From NCBI RefSeq assembly GCF_014645655.1, contig NZ_BMMD01000015.1:11406-75405 (forward strand): a stretch of 64,000 nucleotides of DNA, read 5' to 3'. The translations under genes were made by a program, and so were the position numbers. Position 1 is the first letter of the stretch. Every line of letters starts with the position of its first letter. Positions 47,949 to 57,307 of this stretch are shown piece after piece. The DNA is from Agromyces bauzanensis. GTDB taxonomy: Bacteria; Actinomycetota; Actinomycetes; Actinomycetales; Microbacteriaceae. The notes under the pieces are model-generated. The model saw only the letters and a program-made list of their open reading frames with translations. It was not told where the DNA came from and did not search any database.

Positions 47949-48275
47949 TCAGGCGCGCGGCGCGAAGTCGGCGGCCACGCGGCCGAGCCTGTCGCACTCG
48001 TCGGCGTCGAGGTCGCGGTCGGATGTCGCCGGCGCCGTGATGACGACGTCGGGACCGCCGGCGGGCGACCACGTGATGGTGCCATGTTCGAAGCATCCGC
48101 CGAACTCGAGCGTGTCGTGGTCGAATCCCACGTCGGCGACAGGCAGGCCCAGTGCCGAACGCTCCCAGCCGAGGAGCGACCAGACGTCGCGGACCATGCC
48201 GTGCACGACCGCGGCGCCGTGCCGCGCGGTCCAGTGGATGGAGGCATGCGAGGGTCCCGTCATCCGCTGGTCCAT
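47949..48275 (-). CDS. Hypothetical protein, 108 residues
   Basis: A soluble protein starting MDQRMTGPSHASIHWTARHG (or from the second Met at 48263). It has an alternating pattern suggesting beta strands (DVGFDHDTLEFGGCFEHGTITWSPAG) and one Cys, and ends in DADECDRLGRVAADFAPRA. No family recognised. It follows the helicase on the same strand with a 45-bp gap. Confidence 0.55.
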   Translation of the reverse strand: MDQRMTGPSHASIHWTARHGAAVVHGMVRDVWSLLGWERSALGLPVADVGFDHDTLEFGGCFEHGTITWSPAGGPDVVITAPATSDRDLDADECDRLGRVAADFAPRA

Positions 48276-48816
48276 GGTGGTGCTCCGATCATCGGCCCGG
48301 ACGTGCCGGGAGGGACCCGGTGATCCGGGTGCGACAGGGGAAGCCGGCCGGCACCTCGCATTCAGGAGGAGGCGCCAGGCCGGCTTTCCGATCGCCGGCC
48401 GCGGCGACTGTTCCCCCTGCGGTCCACGGCCCGACGATCGACTCCTACGCTACGAGGCGGCTTCCGAACCAGGATCAGGGGTACCCCTGAACTCCGGATG
48501 CCGCGTCAGCGCACGCCGTCGAGCGCCGGTCGAGCTGGCCGAGGACCGGCCACGTTGACGAGCGAGACGATGGTCAGCAGCAGTTCGCCGGCGGTCCCGG
48601 ATCGACGCCCGACACCAGGGCCTGGAAACGCGTGACCTTCCCCTGCTGGTACTCGACGCACGCGGCGTTCGCGGCGACAGGCGCCCCCGCCGCCGCTCCG
48701 GCCCCCGCTCCGGCCACCGTCCCCGCGCCGCGACTCCCGCGTTCGGGGGTGGGTGCTTGATCGCGCCGATCGCGGGCCGCTAGCGTTCGCTCAGGACGCT
48801 GACCCAGGAGGCTGTG
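48276..48816. other. 540-bp divergent region with hairpin and palindrome
   Basis: No credible gene. It holds a 9-bp inverted repeat AAGCCGGCC/GGCCGGCTT (48341-48349 and 48378-48386) around a purine-rich loop. It also holds the perfect palindrome TCAGGGGTACCCCTGA (48475-48490). On the minus strand near 48580-48720 a frame ends ...CVEYQQGKVTRFQALVSGVD and PGPPANCC, which reads like a small protein's end but has no recognisable beginning. Confidence 0.5.
48475..48490. promoter_or_regulatory. Perfect 16-bp palindrome, candidate operator
   Basis: TCAGGGGTACCCCTGA is self-complementary throughout. It lies 200 bp from the 108-residue gene and 327 bp from the hydrolase, in the divergent gap. Confidence 0.4.
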
Positions 48817-50940
48817 ATGCTGATCTCGACCGAAACAGACGAGCAACACGAACAGGCTCCGAAGCCCGGTGAGTTCGACGCCGCCCTCGTGGTCGTGCAT
48901 GGCATGGGCAACGCGTTCACGAGCCAGGTGCTCCTGGAGTGGGCGGAACCCCTCCTCGGGCGGCTCGACTGGCTCGCACGGGATCCGCTCATCGGCGGCG
49001 GGGATGACCGGCACGGGGTGAAGGTGCATGAATCGACCCTCGTCGGCGACACGCCGCTGATCACCGCGACGGTCACCTTCCCTCGCCGGACCGGGGACCA
49101 GGGGAGCGCGAGGCTCGTGCGACCGGCCCCGGGCGCCGAGCCGGCACGCCGCCGCATCGCGCTGCTCGAGGCGAGGTGGTCGGAGTCGTTCGTCCCGATG
49201 ACGCGCGGACAGGTCTTCAAGTGGGCGATGCCGTTCCTCTGGCGTGCGATCACCAGGATGCTGCGACTCTTCCTCGGCACCATGGTGCTCGTGCCCTGGT
49301 ACACGATGCGCCAGCATCTCAAGGCGCCCGTCTCGACGCTCCTGCTCCCGCCCTGGCTGAACTTCATCGTCGATTGGGTTCGGATCATCGTGGGAAGCGC
49401 GTTCTACGTCGTGGTCACGCTGTTCGTCGTCGCACTCGGGTCCGTGGCCACCATGCTCCTCCCCCTCCTGAGCCCACTGCTCCTCATCCCCTGGTTCAAG
49501 AATGTGGCGCAGGGTGTCATCGACGGTGTCGTGGAGTCGATCGGCGACGTGGCCACCTGGAAGGAACGGCCGGTGCGGGCCGCCGCGATGCGACTGGTCG
49601 TGCGCGATGCGATCACCCGCGCGCGCGAGCTCGTCGGCGACACGGGCGAGGTGCAGGTGCTCGCGCACTCGCAGGGCGCGGCCGTCGCGACCTACACGAT
49701 CCTCGAGGAACTCATGCCCGCCGATCTCCGCCTCCGACGGCTGACGACCGTCGGCGCCGCGGTCGTACTGCTCGGACGGGAGAACTGGCCGGGCCGGAGC
49801 ACTCCGTACCACCCCGTGGACACGTGGATGCGGATGAATTCGGGCGCCCCCGAGGCGGACCGCCTGGCATGGGAGAACTACTGGGCGACCTGGGATCCCT
49901 TCTCCGCCGGACCGATCGCCGATCGCGCGAAGGACGCCCACGCGCGGTGGCGCACCGCGTACTTCCCCGAGGGCGCGACTCCCCCGGACGGCCCTGAAGA
50001 GCACGCCGTGCACAACACGAGCCAGCCGTTCCTCGACCACTCGCTGTACTACGACAATGTGCCCCAGGTCATCGAGCCGACGGCGCTGCATCTGCTCGGC
50101 GACGACTACCCGCGACCCCCCGCCGCCGTCGCCAACCTCGAGGACCGACTCTCGGTGATCGGCAAGAAGTCCTCGGCCCTCAACGTGCTCGCCGCGCTCG
50201 TGATCGCGGCGATCGTGCCGGGACTTCCGGCGGTATCGGCGTTTCTGGCCGACCTCGCGAGGTCGATCACCTCGTTCATCGGCGCAGGTCTCGCCTGGGT
50301 GGGCGCGTTCTTCACCGGCTCCGCGCCGGAGCCCGACACCGAGCAGGGGGCCTGGTTCCTCGCCGGCGACGGCGAGAGCCTGTCGACCGGAGGGTGGGTG
50401 CTCGCCTCGATCCTCCTGTTCGCGCTGCTCGTCTGGGTCGGTCAGCGCATCCAGCGCTGGATCTACCGCTCCCGGGTCTGGGAGCGGTGCCCCTACGACG
50501 CCAAGATCTGGCTGACGCTCTCGACCATCCCGCGGGCCGCCTACGTCCTCGGTGCCGCCACGGCGGTCTGGTTCGCCATCTTCGTGTGGTGGACCGAGGA
50601 TGTCCCGACGCTGCTCATCGCGGGGGTCGTCCTCCTCATCGTCAGTGCGTTCGTCGTCGTCGAGCCCCGGTTCGCACCGGCGCCCGTGGTGGTGCCCGGC
50701 CCCGCCTTCGGGCCGAGTGGCACGACCGCCCGGGCTCCTCGGCATGCGTCGCTGACTCGACCCACGATCGGGAACCTTATCAAGGATCGGGACTACCAGG
50801 ATGAGCGGGACGCGCGAGCCAGGCTCACGCGCCACCCGACGACCTCGTGGTCGAGGTACTGGGCTCGCGTCTTCTATCGATGGAGCGATCCCGGAGCTCC
50901 CGCGGTGTCGCCGGAGACGACGACGTCCACCGCGCCCTGA
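48817..50940 (+). CDS. Large membrane-embedded alpha/beta hydrolase
   Basis: A 707-residue protein. The N-terminal VVVHGMGN (about 25-32) and the nucleophile elbow VLAHSQGAAVATY (Ser285) mark an alpha/beta hydrolase fold; a conserved-looking FLDHSLYYDNV may supply the His. The hydrolase is interrupted by two or three helices (about 185-226, very hydrophobic). At least four more helices follow after the fold (about 450-480, 525-545, 575-605), then a basic tail. The combination suggests a lipase- or thioesterase-like enzyme working at the membrane. No close family recognised. ATG 48817 is spaced correctly from AGGAGG. Confidence 0.7.
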   Translation: MLISTETDEQHEQAPKPGEFDAALVVVHGMGNAFTSQVLLEWAEPLLGRLDWLARDPLIGGGDDRHGVKVHESTLVGDTPLITATVTFPRRTGDQGSARLVRPAPGAEPARRRIALLEARWSESFVPMTRGQVFKWAMPFLWRAITRMLRLFLGTMVLVPWYTMRQHLKAPVSTLLLPPWLNFIVDWVRIIVGSAFYVVVTLFVVALGSVATMLLPLLSPLLLIPWFKNVAQGVIDGVVESIGDVATWKERPVRAAAMRLVVRDAITRARELVGDTGEVQVLAHSQGAAVATYTILEELMPADLRLRRLTTVGAAVVLLGRENWPGRSTPYHPVDTWMRMNSGAPEADRLAWENYWATWDPFSAGPIADRAKDAHARWRTAYFPEGATPPDGPEEHAVHNTSQPFLDHSLYYDNVPQVIEPTALHLLGDDYPRPPAAVANLEDRLSVIGKKSSALNVLAALVIAAIVPGLPAVSAFLADLARSITSFIGAGLAWVGAFFTGSAPEPDTEQGAWFLAGDGESLSTGGWVLASILLFALLVWVGQRIQRWIYRSRVWERCPYDAKIWLTLSTIPRAAYVLGAATAVWFAIFVWWTEDVPTLLIAGVVLLIVSAFVVVEPRFAPAPVVVPGPAFGPSGTTARAPRHASLTRPTIGNLIKDRDYQDERDARARLTRHPTTSWSRYWARVFYRWSDPGAPAVSPETTTSTAP

Positions 50941-50970
50941 GCGCGGCCGCCGCCGCGACTCGACGGGCTC

Positions 50971-51060
50971 GTGGCCGTTCGCGGCGGCTCGTGGCGGCTC
51001 GTGGCGGCTCGTGGCGGCTCGTGGCGGCTCGTGGCCGTTCGTGGCGGCTCGTGGCGGCTC
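50971..51060. repeat. 10-bp tandem repeat, nine units
   Basis: GTGGCGGCTC is repeated nine times with two GTGGCCGTTC variants (50971, 51031) and one GCGGCGGCTC. It lies just downstream of the hydrolase stop, between convergent genes. Confidence 0.92.
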
Positions 51061-51073
51061 GTGTCGGCGACGC

Positions 51074-51793
51074 TCATCCTCGGCGATCCGGCCGCACCGT
51101 CGGGCGCAGCACGCCGGCGGGGTCGCCGGCCGTGGCGAGCTCGACGATCGCCTCGACCAGGCGGAACGGCGCGAGCGACACGAGGTGCAACACGATGAGC
51201 GGGGCGAGCAGGCCGGTCACGTAGTTCAGCAGGAGCATGAGTGGCGCGAGCCGCCACCACGGCGCCGCGGCGAGCGCGGGCACGGCGAGGAGCGCGAGCC
51301 ACGCGGGGTTCCAGAACGCGGCGACGGATGCCCCGACCACCACGATCGCGCCGAGCACCGCCTGCACCAGGAACAGCGCGCCTGCGACGCCGCCGAGCGC
51401 ACGCTCCCGGTCGGCGGACACCCACGCCCACATGAGCCAGGCCCGCAGGAGCGGCACCCCCTGCTCGCGGAGCGCGATGCGGAACACCCGGTCGTCCTCG
51501 CGCCGGAGCGCGAGCGCGGCGCGTCGGTCGCCGAGTGCGTCGGCGACATCGGAGCGGTCGTCGTGCAGCAGCGCGGGCGCCGACTGGCGGCCGTAGCTCG
51601 CGATGAAGCTCCACAGCCACGACGGCACCGACGCGAGGTCGCTCGTTCGGCCGGCGCGCACCTCGTAGCGTCGCCCCGACACCGGGTCCTCGTAGTCGAA
51701 GCCCTCGCGCACCTGGAAGCGATGTCCGTCGGCGGGTCGCTGCGCGAGCAGCAGCTCCTCGAGGTCTCGTCCGTCGTCGGTGCGGAACGGCAT
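51074..51793 (-). CDS. DUF1353 protein with C-terminal membrane helices
   Basis: A 239-residue protein. The N-terminal 130 residues match DUF1353: QVREGFDYEDPVSGRRYEVRAG, TSDLASVPSWLW, SAPALLHDD. The C-terminal 100 residues contain three or four helices (LFLVQAVLGAIVVVGASVAAF, LALLAVPALAAAPW, LMLLLNYVTGLLAPLIVL). DUF1353 proteins are often phage-derived or solitary; the added membrane part appears specific to this group. The start ATG 51793 has AAGGAGA at 6 bp; two further in-frame ATGs lie upstream. The 10-bp repeat starts 13 bp past its stop. Confidence 0.8.
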   Translation of the reverse strand: MPFRTDDGRDLEELLLAQRPADGHRFQVREGFDYEDPVSGRRYEVRAGRTSDLASVPSWLWSFIASYGRQSAPALLHDDRSDVADALGDRRAALALRREDDRVFRIALREQGVPLLRAWLMWAWVSADRERALGGVAGALFLVQAVLGAIVVVGASVAAFWNPAWLALLAVPALAAAPWWRLAPLMLLLNYVTGLLAPLIVLHLVSLAPFRLVEAIVELATAGDPAGVLRPTVRPDRRG

Positions 51794-51831
51794 GCGGTCT
51801 CCTTCGCTCGCGACCATCATGCCGCGCCCGG

Positions 51832-52752
51832 TCACCCGAGCAGCAGCGCCACTGCGAGGAGCACGGGCACCGATCCCATCGTCGTGAGGAACACCGCGTC
51901 GCGCGCCACGAGCTCGGCCGTCTCGTAGCGCTGGGCGACGTTGAACACATTCTGCGCGGCCGGCAGCGCGGCGAGCACCGTGACGGCGTACAGCTCGACG
52001 CCGTCGAGGCCGAAGACGAAGCGGCCGAGCGCCCACGCCGTGAGCGGCATCGCGACGAGCTGCAGTGCGGTGGCGAGCAGCACGTCGCGGCGGCCGCTGC
52101 CGGCTTCGAGGAGGCGCTGGCCGTGCAGCGACATGCCGTACGCGATGAGCATCACCGGCACGGCGGCACGACCGATCGACTCGACCGGCTCGAGCACGAT
52201 GGCCGGCAGCTCGAGCCCCGACACGGCGACGACGACGCCCGCCAGCGAACCGATGATGATCGGGTTCGTGAAGGTAGAGCGGAGGATGGCCCGCACCGAG
52301 GTGCGTCCCTCCACCCGGGCGCCGAGCACGGCGAGCGCGATCGGCGCGAAGACGAGCAGCTGCAGCAGCACCACGGGCGCGGCGTAGGCGGCGTCGCCGA
52401 GCATGTACGCCGCGATGGGGATGCCGATGTTGTTGCCGTTGACGTAGCCCGACGCGAGCGAGCCGATGACGGTGTGCGCGACCGTGCGCCGCCACACGAG
52501 GAGGGACACGAGCGCGAAGACGAGCATCATCGCCGCGGCGGCGATCGCCGAGACGGGGAGCAGCGCGGAGAACAGCGCCGCGACATCGGCGGTCGCGAGC
52601 ACCGAGAACAGCAGGAACGGGCCCAGCACGTTGAACGCCAGCAGCGCGAGCACCTGGCGGGCGCCCGGGCCGAGGACGCCGGAGCGCCCGGTCACGTACC
52701 CCACGGCAACCGCGAGCGCGATGACGGCGAATCCCGTGAAGACCTGAATCAT
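51832..52752 (-). CDS. AEC-family (auxin efflux carrier-like) permease
   Basis: A 306-residue transporter with about ten membrane helices. Family marks are GYVTGRSGVLGPGARQVLALLAFNVLGPFLLFSVLA and NGNNIGIPIAAYMLG in the first half and FTNPIIIGSLAGVVV in the second. Bacterial members export malonate, malate or unknown anions; substrate here unknown. Start ATG 52752. Confidence 0.9.
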   Translation of the reverse strand: MIQVFTGFAVIALAVAVGYVTGRSGVLGPGARQVLALLAFNVLGPFLLFSVLATADVAALFSALLPVSAIAAAAMMLVFALVSLLVWRRTVAHTVIGSLASGYVNGNNIGIPIAAYMLGDAAYAAPVVLLQLLVFAPIALAVLGARVEGRTSVRAILRSTFTNPIIIGSLAGVVVAVSGLELPAIVLEPVESIGRAAVPVMLIAYGMSLHGQRLLEAGSGRRDVLLATALQLVAMPLTAWALGRFVFGLDGVELYAVTVLAALPAAQNVFNVAQRYETAELVARDAVFLTTMGSVPVLLAVALLLG

Positions 52753-52903
52753 GCGCGCGAACCCGCCACGGATCGGAGGAGCGCGTCGGTCATCGCCTCG
52801 ACCCTACCCCGGGGTGCCGGCGGCGGCGCTGGCTCGGTGCTGGCCGCGGGGCCGCCCGGCGACCTAGGCTCGGAGGCAGCTGAGTCGGACGGGCAGGGAG
52901 AAG

Positions 52904-55342
52904 ATGGCGGGAGCAGTCGGGCAGGGCGGGGACTCCGGAATCGATGCGGCGGCGGCATCCGTCGCCCTCGAGGTCGTCGACGCGTGGTGGCGGGCCGCGA
53001 ACTACCTGAGCGTCGGACAGATCTACCTCATGGACGACCCGCTGCTCGACGAGCCGCTCACGCCCGAGCACATCAAGCCGAGGCTGCTCGGGCACTGGGG
53101 CACGTCCCCCGGGCTCAGCCTCGTGTACGCGCACCTCAACCGCGCGATCGTCGAGCGTGGCACCCCGACCCTGTACGTGTGCGGACCCGGACACGGCGGT
53201 CCCGCCATGGTCGCGAACACGTGGCTCGACGGCACCTACTCCGAGCTGTTCCCGACCGTCACGGCCGACCGCGAGGGCATGCGGCGCCTGTTCCGCCAGT
53301 TCTCGTTCCCCGGCGGCATCCCATCGCACGCGGCACCCGAGACGCCCGGTTCCATCAACGAGGGCGGCGAGCTCGGCTACTCGCTCATGCACGCCTACGG
53401 CGCGGCGCTCGACAACCCGGGGCTCGTGGTCGCCTGCGTCATCGGCGACGGCGAGGCCGAGACCGGGCCGCTGGCCGCGAGCTGGCGGGCGCATGCCTTC
53501 CTGAACCCCGTGACCGACGGCGCGGTGCTGCCGATCCTCCACCTGAACGGCTACAAGATCGCCAATCCGACACTGCTCGCACGCATCCCCGAGTCGGAGC
53601 TCGTCGAGTTCCTCCGCGGCAACGGCTATGAGCCCCTCCTCGTCACGGGCGGCTTCGACGACGAGGACCACCTGGCCGTGCACGCGCGCATGGCCGACGC
53701 GATCGACGTCGCCTACGAGCGACTCGCCGACATCCGAGCGGATGCTGCAGCCGGCGCCTTCCACCGGCGACCGCCGCGCTGGCCCGCCATCGTGCTGCGC
53801 ACGCCCAAGGGTTGGACCGGGCCCGGCGTCGTCGACGGCGTGCAGGTCGAGGGCACCTTCCACGCGCACCAGGTGCCCCTCGCCGGGGTTCGTGAGAACA
53901 CCGAGCACCTCGCGATGCTCGAGGCGTGGCTGCGCTCGTACCGGCCCGAGGAGCTCTTCGATGCCGACGGCCGTCCGGTTCCCGAGCTCGACGCGCTGCG
54001 CCCGCGCGGCGACCTGAGGATGAGCGCGACGCCGGTCGCGAACGGCGGCATCGTGCGGCCGCTCGTGCTGCCCGACAGCGCGCCGTTCGCCGTCGAGGTC
54101 GACCCCGGCGCGCGCGGCGCGTCGGGCGAGGCGACGAGCGTGTTCGCACGCTGGCTCGCCGAGCTCATGCGCGACAATCCCGACGACATGCGGCTGTTCG
54201 GTCCCGACGAGGTGCTCTCCAACCGGCTGGGCGCGGTGTTCGACGTCACCGACCGGGCGTGGGCAGCCGAGGTGCGTCCGCTCGACGAGCATCTCGCGCG
54301 GTCGGGGAGCGTGATCGAGGCGCTCAGCGAGCACCTCATGCAGGGACTGCTCGAGGGGTACCTGCTCACCGGACGGCATGGCCTCATCACGAGCTACGAG
54401 GCGTTCGTCCACATCGTCGACTCGATGTTCAACCAGCACGCGAAGTGGCTCGAGTCGGCGAACGACGTGGCGTGGCGAGGGGATGTCGCGTCGCTCAACT
54501 ACCTGCTCTCGTCGCACGTGTGGCGGCAGGACCACAACGGCTTCTCGCACCAGGACCCCGGGTTCCTCAACGTGGTCGTGAACAAGCAGGCCGCGGTCGT
54601 GCGGGTCTACCTGCCGCCCGACGCGAACACGCTGCTCGCGGTCGCCCGGCACGTGTTCGACACGCAGAACCGTGTCAACGTCGTCGTCGCGGGCAAGCAG
54701 CCGCACCCGCAGTGGCTCACTGCCGAGGAGGCCGAGGCGCACGTCACGGCCGGGCTCGGCGTGTGGGCGTGGGCGGGCTCGGAGCCCGGTTTCGACGCGG
54801 TCGACCCCGCGGCATCCGTGCCCGACGTGGTGCTCGCGTGCGCGGGCGACGTGCCGACCCTCGAGACGATCGCGGCCGCCCAGCTGCTGCGCGACCGCCT
54901 GCCCGGGCTCGCCGTGCGCGTGGTGAACGTCGTCGACCTCATGCGCCTGCAGGACCCGTCGCACCATCCGCACGGTCTGCCCGACCGGGAGTTCGACGCG
55001 ATCTTCACGCGGGCCTCACCCGTGATCTTCGCGTTCCACGGGTACCCGTCGCTCATCCACCAGCTCGCCTACCGCCGCACCAACCACAAGAACCTGCACG
55101 TGCGCGGCTTCATCGAGCGGGGCACCACGACGACGCCGTTCGACATGGTGCACCTGAACGACCTCGACCGGTACCGGCTCGCGCTCGACGCGGTGCGCCG
55201 GGTGCCCGGCCTCGCGGGCGAGCCCGGGATCGCCGAGATCGCGGACGAGTGGCACGCCGCGCGGGCGGTCGCGCGCGACCACGCATACGAGCATGGCGAG
55301 GATCCCGAGTGGATCACGGGGTGGGAGTTCTCCGCAGGTTGA
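52904..55342 (+). CDS. xfp: Xylulose-5-phosphate/fructose-6-phosphate phosphoketolase
   Basis: An 812-residue thiamine-diphosphate enzyme that splits xylulose 5-phosphate or fructose 6-phosphate with phosphate into acetyl phosphate and a shorter sugar phosphate. Signatures are [46 protein letters not shown], the TPP site [29 protein letters not shown] and the C-terminal [17 protein letters not shown]. Full family length. It allows acetate formation bypassing glycolysis. No acetate kinase gene lies beside it. Confidence 0.97.
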   Translation: MAGAVGQGGDSGIDAAAASVALEVVDAWWRAANYLSVGQIYLMDDPLLDEPLTPEHIKPRLLGHWGTSPGLSLVYAHLNRAIVERGTPTLYVCGPGHGGPAMVANTWLDGTYSELFPTVTADREGMRRLFRQFSFPGGIPSHAAPETPGSINEGGELGYSLMHAYGAALDNPGLVVACVIGDGEAETGPLAASWRAHAFLNPVTDGAVLPILHLNGYKIANPTLLARIPESELVEFLRGNGYEPLLVTGGFDDEDHLAVHARMADAIDVAYERLADIRADAAAGAFHRRPPRWPAIVLRTPKGWTGPGVVDGVQVEGTFHAHQVPLAGVRENTEHLAMLEAWLRSYRPEELFDADGRPVPELDALRPRGDLRMSATPVANGGIVRPLVLPDSAPFAVEVDPGARGASGEATSVFARWLAELMRDNPDDMRLFGPDEVLSNRLGAVFDVTDRAWAAEVRPLDEHLARSGSVIEALSEHLMQGLLEGYLLTGRHGLITSYEAFVHIVDSMFNQHAKWLESANDVAWRGDVASLNYLLSSHVWRQDHNGFSHQDPGFLNVVVNKQAAVVRVYLPPDANTLLAVARHVFDTQNRVNVVVAGKQPHPQWLTAEEAEAHVTAGLGVWAWAGSEPGFDAVDPAASVPDVVLACAGDVPTLETIAAAQLLRDRLPGLAVRVVNVVDLMRLQDPSHHPHGLPDREFDAIFTRASPVIFAFHGYPSLIHQLAYRRTNHKNLHVRGFIERGTTTTPFDMVHLNDLDRYRLALDAVRRVPGLAGEPGIAEIADEWHAARAVARDHAYEHGEDPEWITGWEFSAG

Positions 55343-55436
55343 GTAGGAGTACCGCCGCCGAATGTTCCCGTTCCCGCGCGGTGTCGCCGCCCGAATGGTC
55401 GCACGCGGTACGAACGGAAACACTGGGTGCTGAGCA

Positions 55437-56426
55437 TCACCAGCGGGCGTGCACCTGCGCGCGGATCTCGCGGTCGTACAGGTCGCGAACGGATGCCGCG
55501 AATCCGTCGGGCAGCTCGAGCGAGCCCGCCGCCGCGTTCGCGCGCGCCTGCTCGGGGCTGCGCGCGCCCGGGATCACCGAGCTCACGCCCGGCTGCGCGG
55601 CGATCCACGCGAGGGCGACCTGAGCCGGCGTCGCGTCGGGCGCGGCGGCGCGGGCGAGCTCGGAGAATTCGGCGGCGGCGCGCACGCCCGTCTCGTAGTC
55701 GACGCCCGAGAACGTCTCGCCCACGTCGAACGACTCCCCGTGCCGGTTGAAGCTGCGGTGGTCGTTCACGGCGAACTGCGTGTCGAGCGTGTACCGCCCC
55801 GAGAGCAGGCCGCTCGCGAGCGGCACGCGGGCGATGATGCCGACCCCGGCGGCGCGGGCCGCGGGCAGCACCTCGGCGAGCGGCTTCAGGCGGAACGCGT
55901 TGAGGATGATCTGCACGCTCGCGACGCTCGGCCGGGCGATCGCCGTGAGCGCCTCGTCGACCTTCTCGACGCTGACCCCGTAAGCCGCGATCGCGCCCTC
56001 GTCGACGAGCGTGTCGAGTGCGTCGTACACGCGGTCGTCGGAGTAGACCGACGTCGGCGGGCAGTGCAGCTGCACGAGGTCGAGCGTGTCGACGCCGAGG
56101 TTCGCCCGCGACCGGTCGGTCCACGCGCGGAAGTGCTCCAGCGAGTAGTTCTCGTGCTCCTGCGGCATCCGTCGGCCCATCTTCGTGGCCACGGTCACCC
56201 CCGAGCCGGGGTGCTCGCGCAGCCACCTTCCGATGAGCGACTCGCTGCGACCGTCGCCGTAGACGTCGGCGGTGTCGAAGAACGTGACGCCGGCGCCGTT
56301 GGCGGCATCGAGCACGGCGAGCGCGTCGGCTTCGTCGACGTCGCCCCAGTCGGCGCCGAGCTGCCAGGTGCCGAGTCCGATGACCGAGACGGTGCGGCCG
56401 GTGCGGCCGAGGGCGCGGGTCTGCAT
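55437..56426 (-). CDS. Aldo/keto reductase
   Basis: A 329-residue TIM-barrel NADPH-dependent reductase. Catalytic tetrad: Asp and Tyr in FFDTADVYGDGRSE (about residues 51-64), Lys in VTVATKMGRR, His in LVQLHCPP. The C-terminal cofactor site is VSSVIPGARSPEQARAN. Substrate unknown; the overall pattern is that of the general AKR family common in Actinobacteria. Confidence 0.93.
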   Translation of the reverse strand: MQTRALGRTGRTVSVIGLGTWQLGADWGDVDEADALAVLDAANGAGVTFFDTADVYGDGRSESLIGRWLREHPGSGVTVATKMGRRMPQEHENYSLEHFRAWTDRSRANLGVDTLDLVQLHCPPTSVYSDDRVYDALDTLVDEGAIAAYGVSVEKVDEALTAIARPSVASVQIILNAFRLKPLAEVLPAARAAGVGIIARVPLASGLLSGRYTLDTQFAVNDHRSFNRHGESFDVGETFSGVDYETGVRAAAEFSELARAAAPDATPAQVALAWIAAQPGVSSVIPGARSPEQARANAAAGSLELPDGFAASVRDLYDREIRAQVHARW

Positions 56427-56436
56427 GGATTCGAGC

Positions 56437-57303
56437 CTAGCCCGCGTGGATCGGCACGGCGCGACCGCTCACCACGATGCCGCCGCGCTCGGGGATGTCC
56501 ACCACGAGCTCGCTCGGCCGGCCGACGTGACGGCCCTGCTCGATCAGGACCCGGGCCGGCGGCGTCACGGCGCCGAGCGCGCGCAGGTACGCCCCGGTGG
56601 CGGCGGCCGCGGCGCCCGTCGCAGGGTCCTCGGTGATGCGCCCGACCGGGAAGGGATTGCGTGCCTCGAACCGCAGGCCGCCGTCCGCGGCATCCGGAAG
56701 CCGGTGCAGCACGATGATCGTCGCGGACCAGCCCTGGGCATCCATGAGCGCGCGAGCGGCCGCCGGGTCGAAGGCGAAGCCGTCGAAGACGTCGGCATCG
56801 CGGAGCACGAGCACGGGGTGCCGGTTGCCGGCGTACGCGAGGAGTGGCGGGTGGCGTCCGTCGAGGTCGGCGCGAGTGATGCCGAAGAGGTCGAGCAGCG
56901 ACTCGAGCACGTCGTCGGGCAGCGGCGCGGTCTCGGGCTCGACGCTCGTGAACGCGGCCCGCACCGCGCCGTCGGCCTCGCTCGTCTCGATCGCGACCTC
57001 GCCGACGGGCGTGGCGAACCGGATCGTGCCGTGCCCCTCGCGCTCGGCGATCGCGACAGCGGTGGCCACGGTGGCGTGCCCGCAGAACGGTACCTGGGCG
57101 ATGGGGGAGAAGTAGCGCACGACCCGGGCGCCGTCCGACTCCCCGGTGATGAACGCCGTTTCGGCGTAGTCGACCTCGGCGGCGATGCGCTGCATGTCGG
57201 CCTCGTCGAGCGCTGAGGCGTCGAGCACCACTCCTGCGGGATTGCCGCCCTCGGGGTCGTCGGCGAATGCGGTGTAGCGGAGGATCTCGGGAGCGTCGGT
57301 CAT
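56437..57303 (-). CDS. PhzF-family isomerase/epimerase
   Basis: A 288-residue protein of the diaminopimelate epimerase-like fold: RYTAFADDPEGGNPAGVVLDA at the start, the catalytic Glu in DYAETAF, and PFCGHATVATAVAIAER and GRITEDPATGAAAAATGAYL. PhzF itself acts in phenazine synthesis; most relatives have unknown substrates and no other phenazine gene is here. The start ATG 57303 matches the family N-terminus. Confidence 0.92.
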   Translation of the reverse strand: MTDAPEILRYTAFADDPEGGNPAGVVLDASALDEADMQRIAAEVDYAETAFITGESDGARVVRYFSPIAQVPFCGHATVATAVAIAEREGHGTIRFATPVGEVAIETSEADGAVRAAFTSVEPETAPLPDDVLESLLDLFGITRADLDGRHPPLLAYAGNRHPVLVLRDADVFDGFAFDPAAARALMDAQGWSATIIVLHRLPDAADGGLRFEARNPFPVGRITEDPATGAAAAATGAYLRALGAVTPPARVLIEQGRHVGRPSELVVDIPERGGIVVSGRAVPIHAG

Positions 57304-57307
57304 CCCA

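Noticed and set aside
44508..48323. Very long open frame (about 1270 codons) on the plus strand opposite the Ski2-like helicase
   Set aside because: Rich in Arg, Asp, Glu, His and Leu with no domains; it is the antisense shadow of a G+C-rich gene whose own product is clear.
50971..51060. Possible CRISPR-like array
   Set aside because: Units are 10 bp and contiguous with no spacers; it is a simple tandem repeat and no cas gene is near.
51074..51793. DUF1353 gene as sign of a prophage
   Set aside because: DUF1353 occurs in phages, but there are no structural or lysis genes nearby and the protein has an unusual membrane extension.
52790..54973. Long minus-strand frame of about 727 codons opposite xfp
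   Set aside because: Shadow of the phosphoketolase gene, which matches its family over its whole length.
56437..57303. Phenazine biosynthesis gene
   Set aside because: PhzF-family proteins are widespread and no other phz gene is present.
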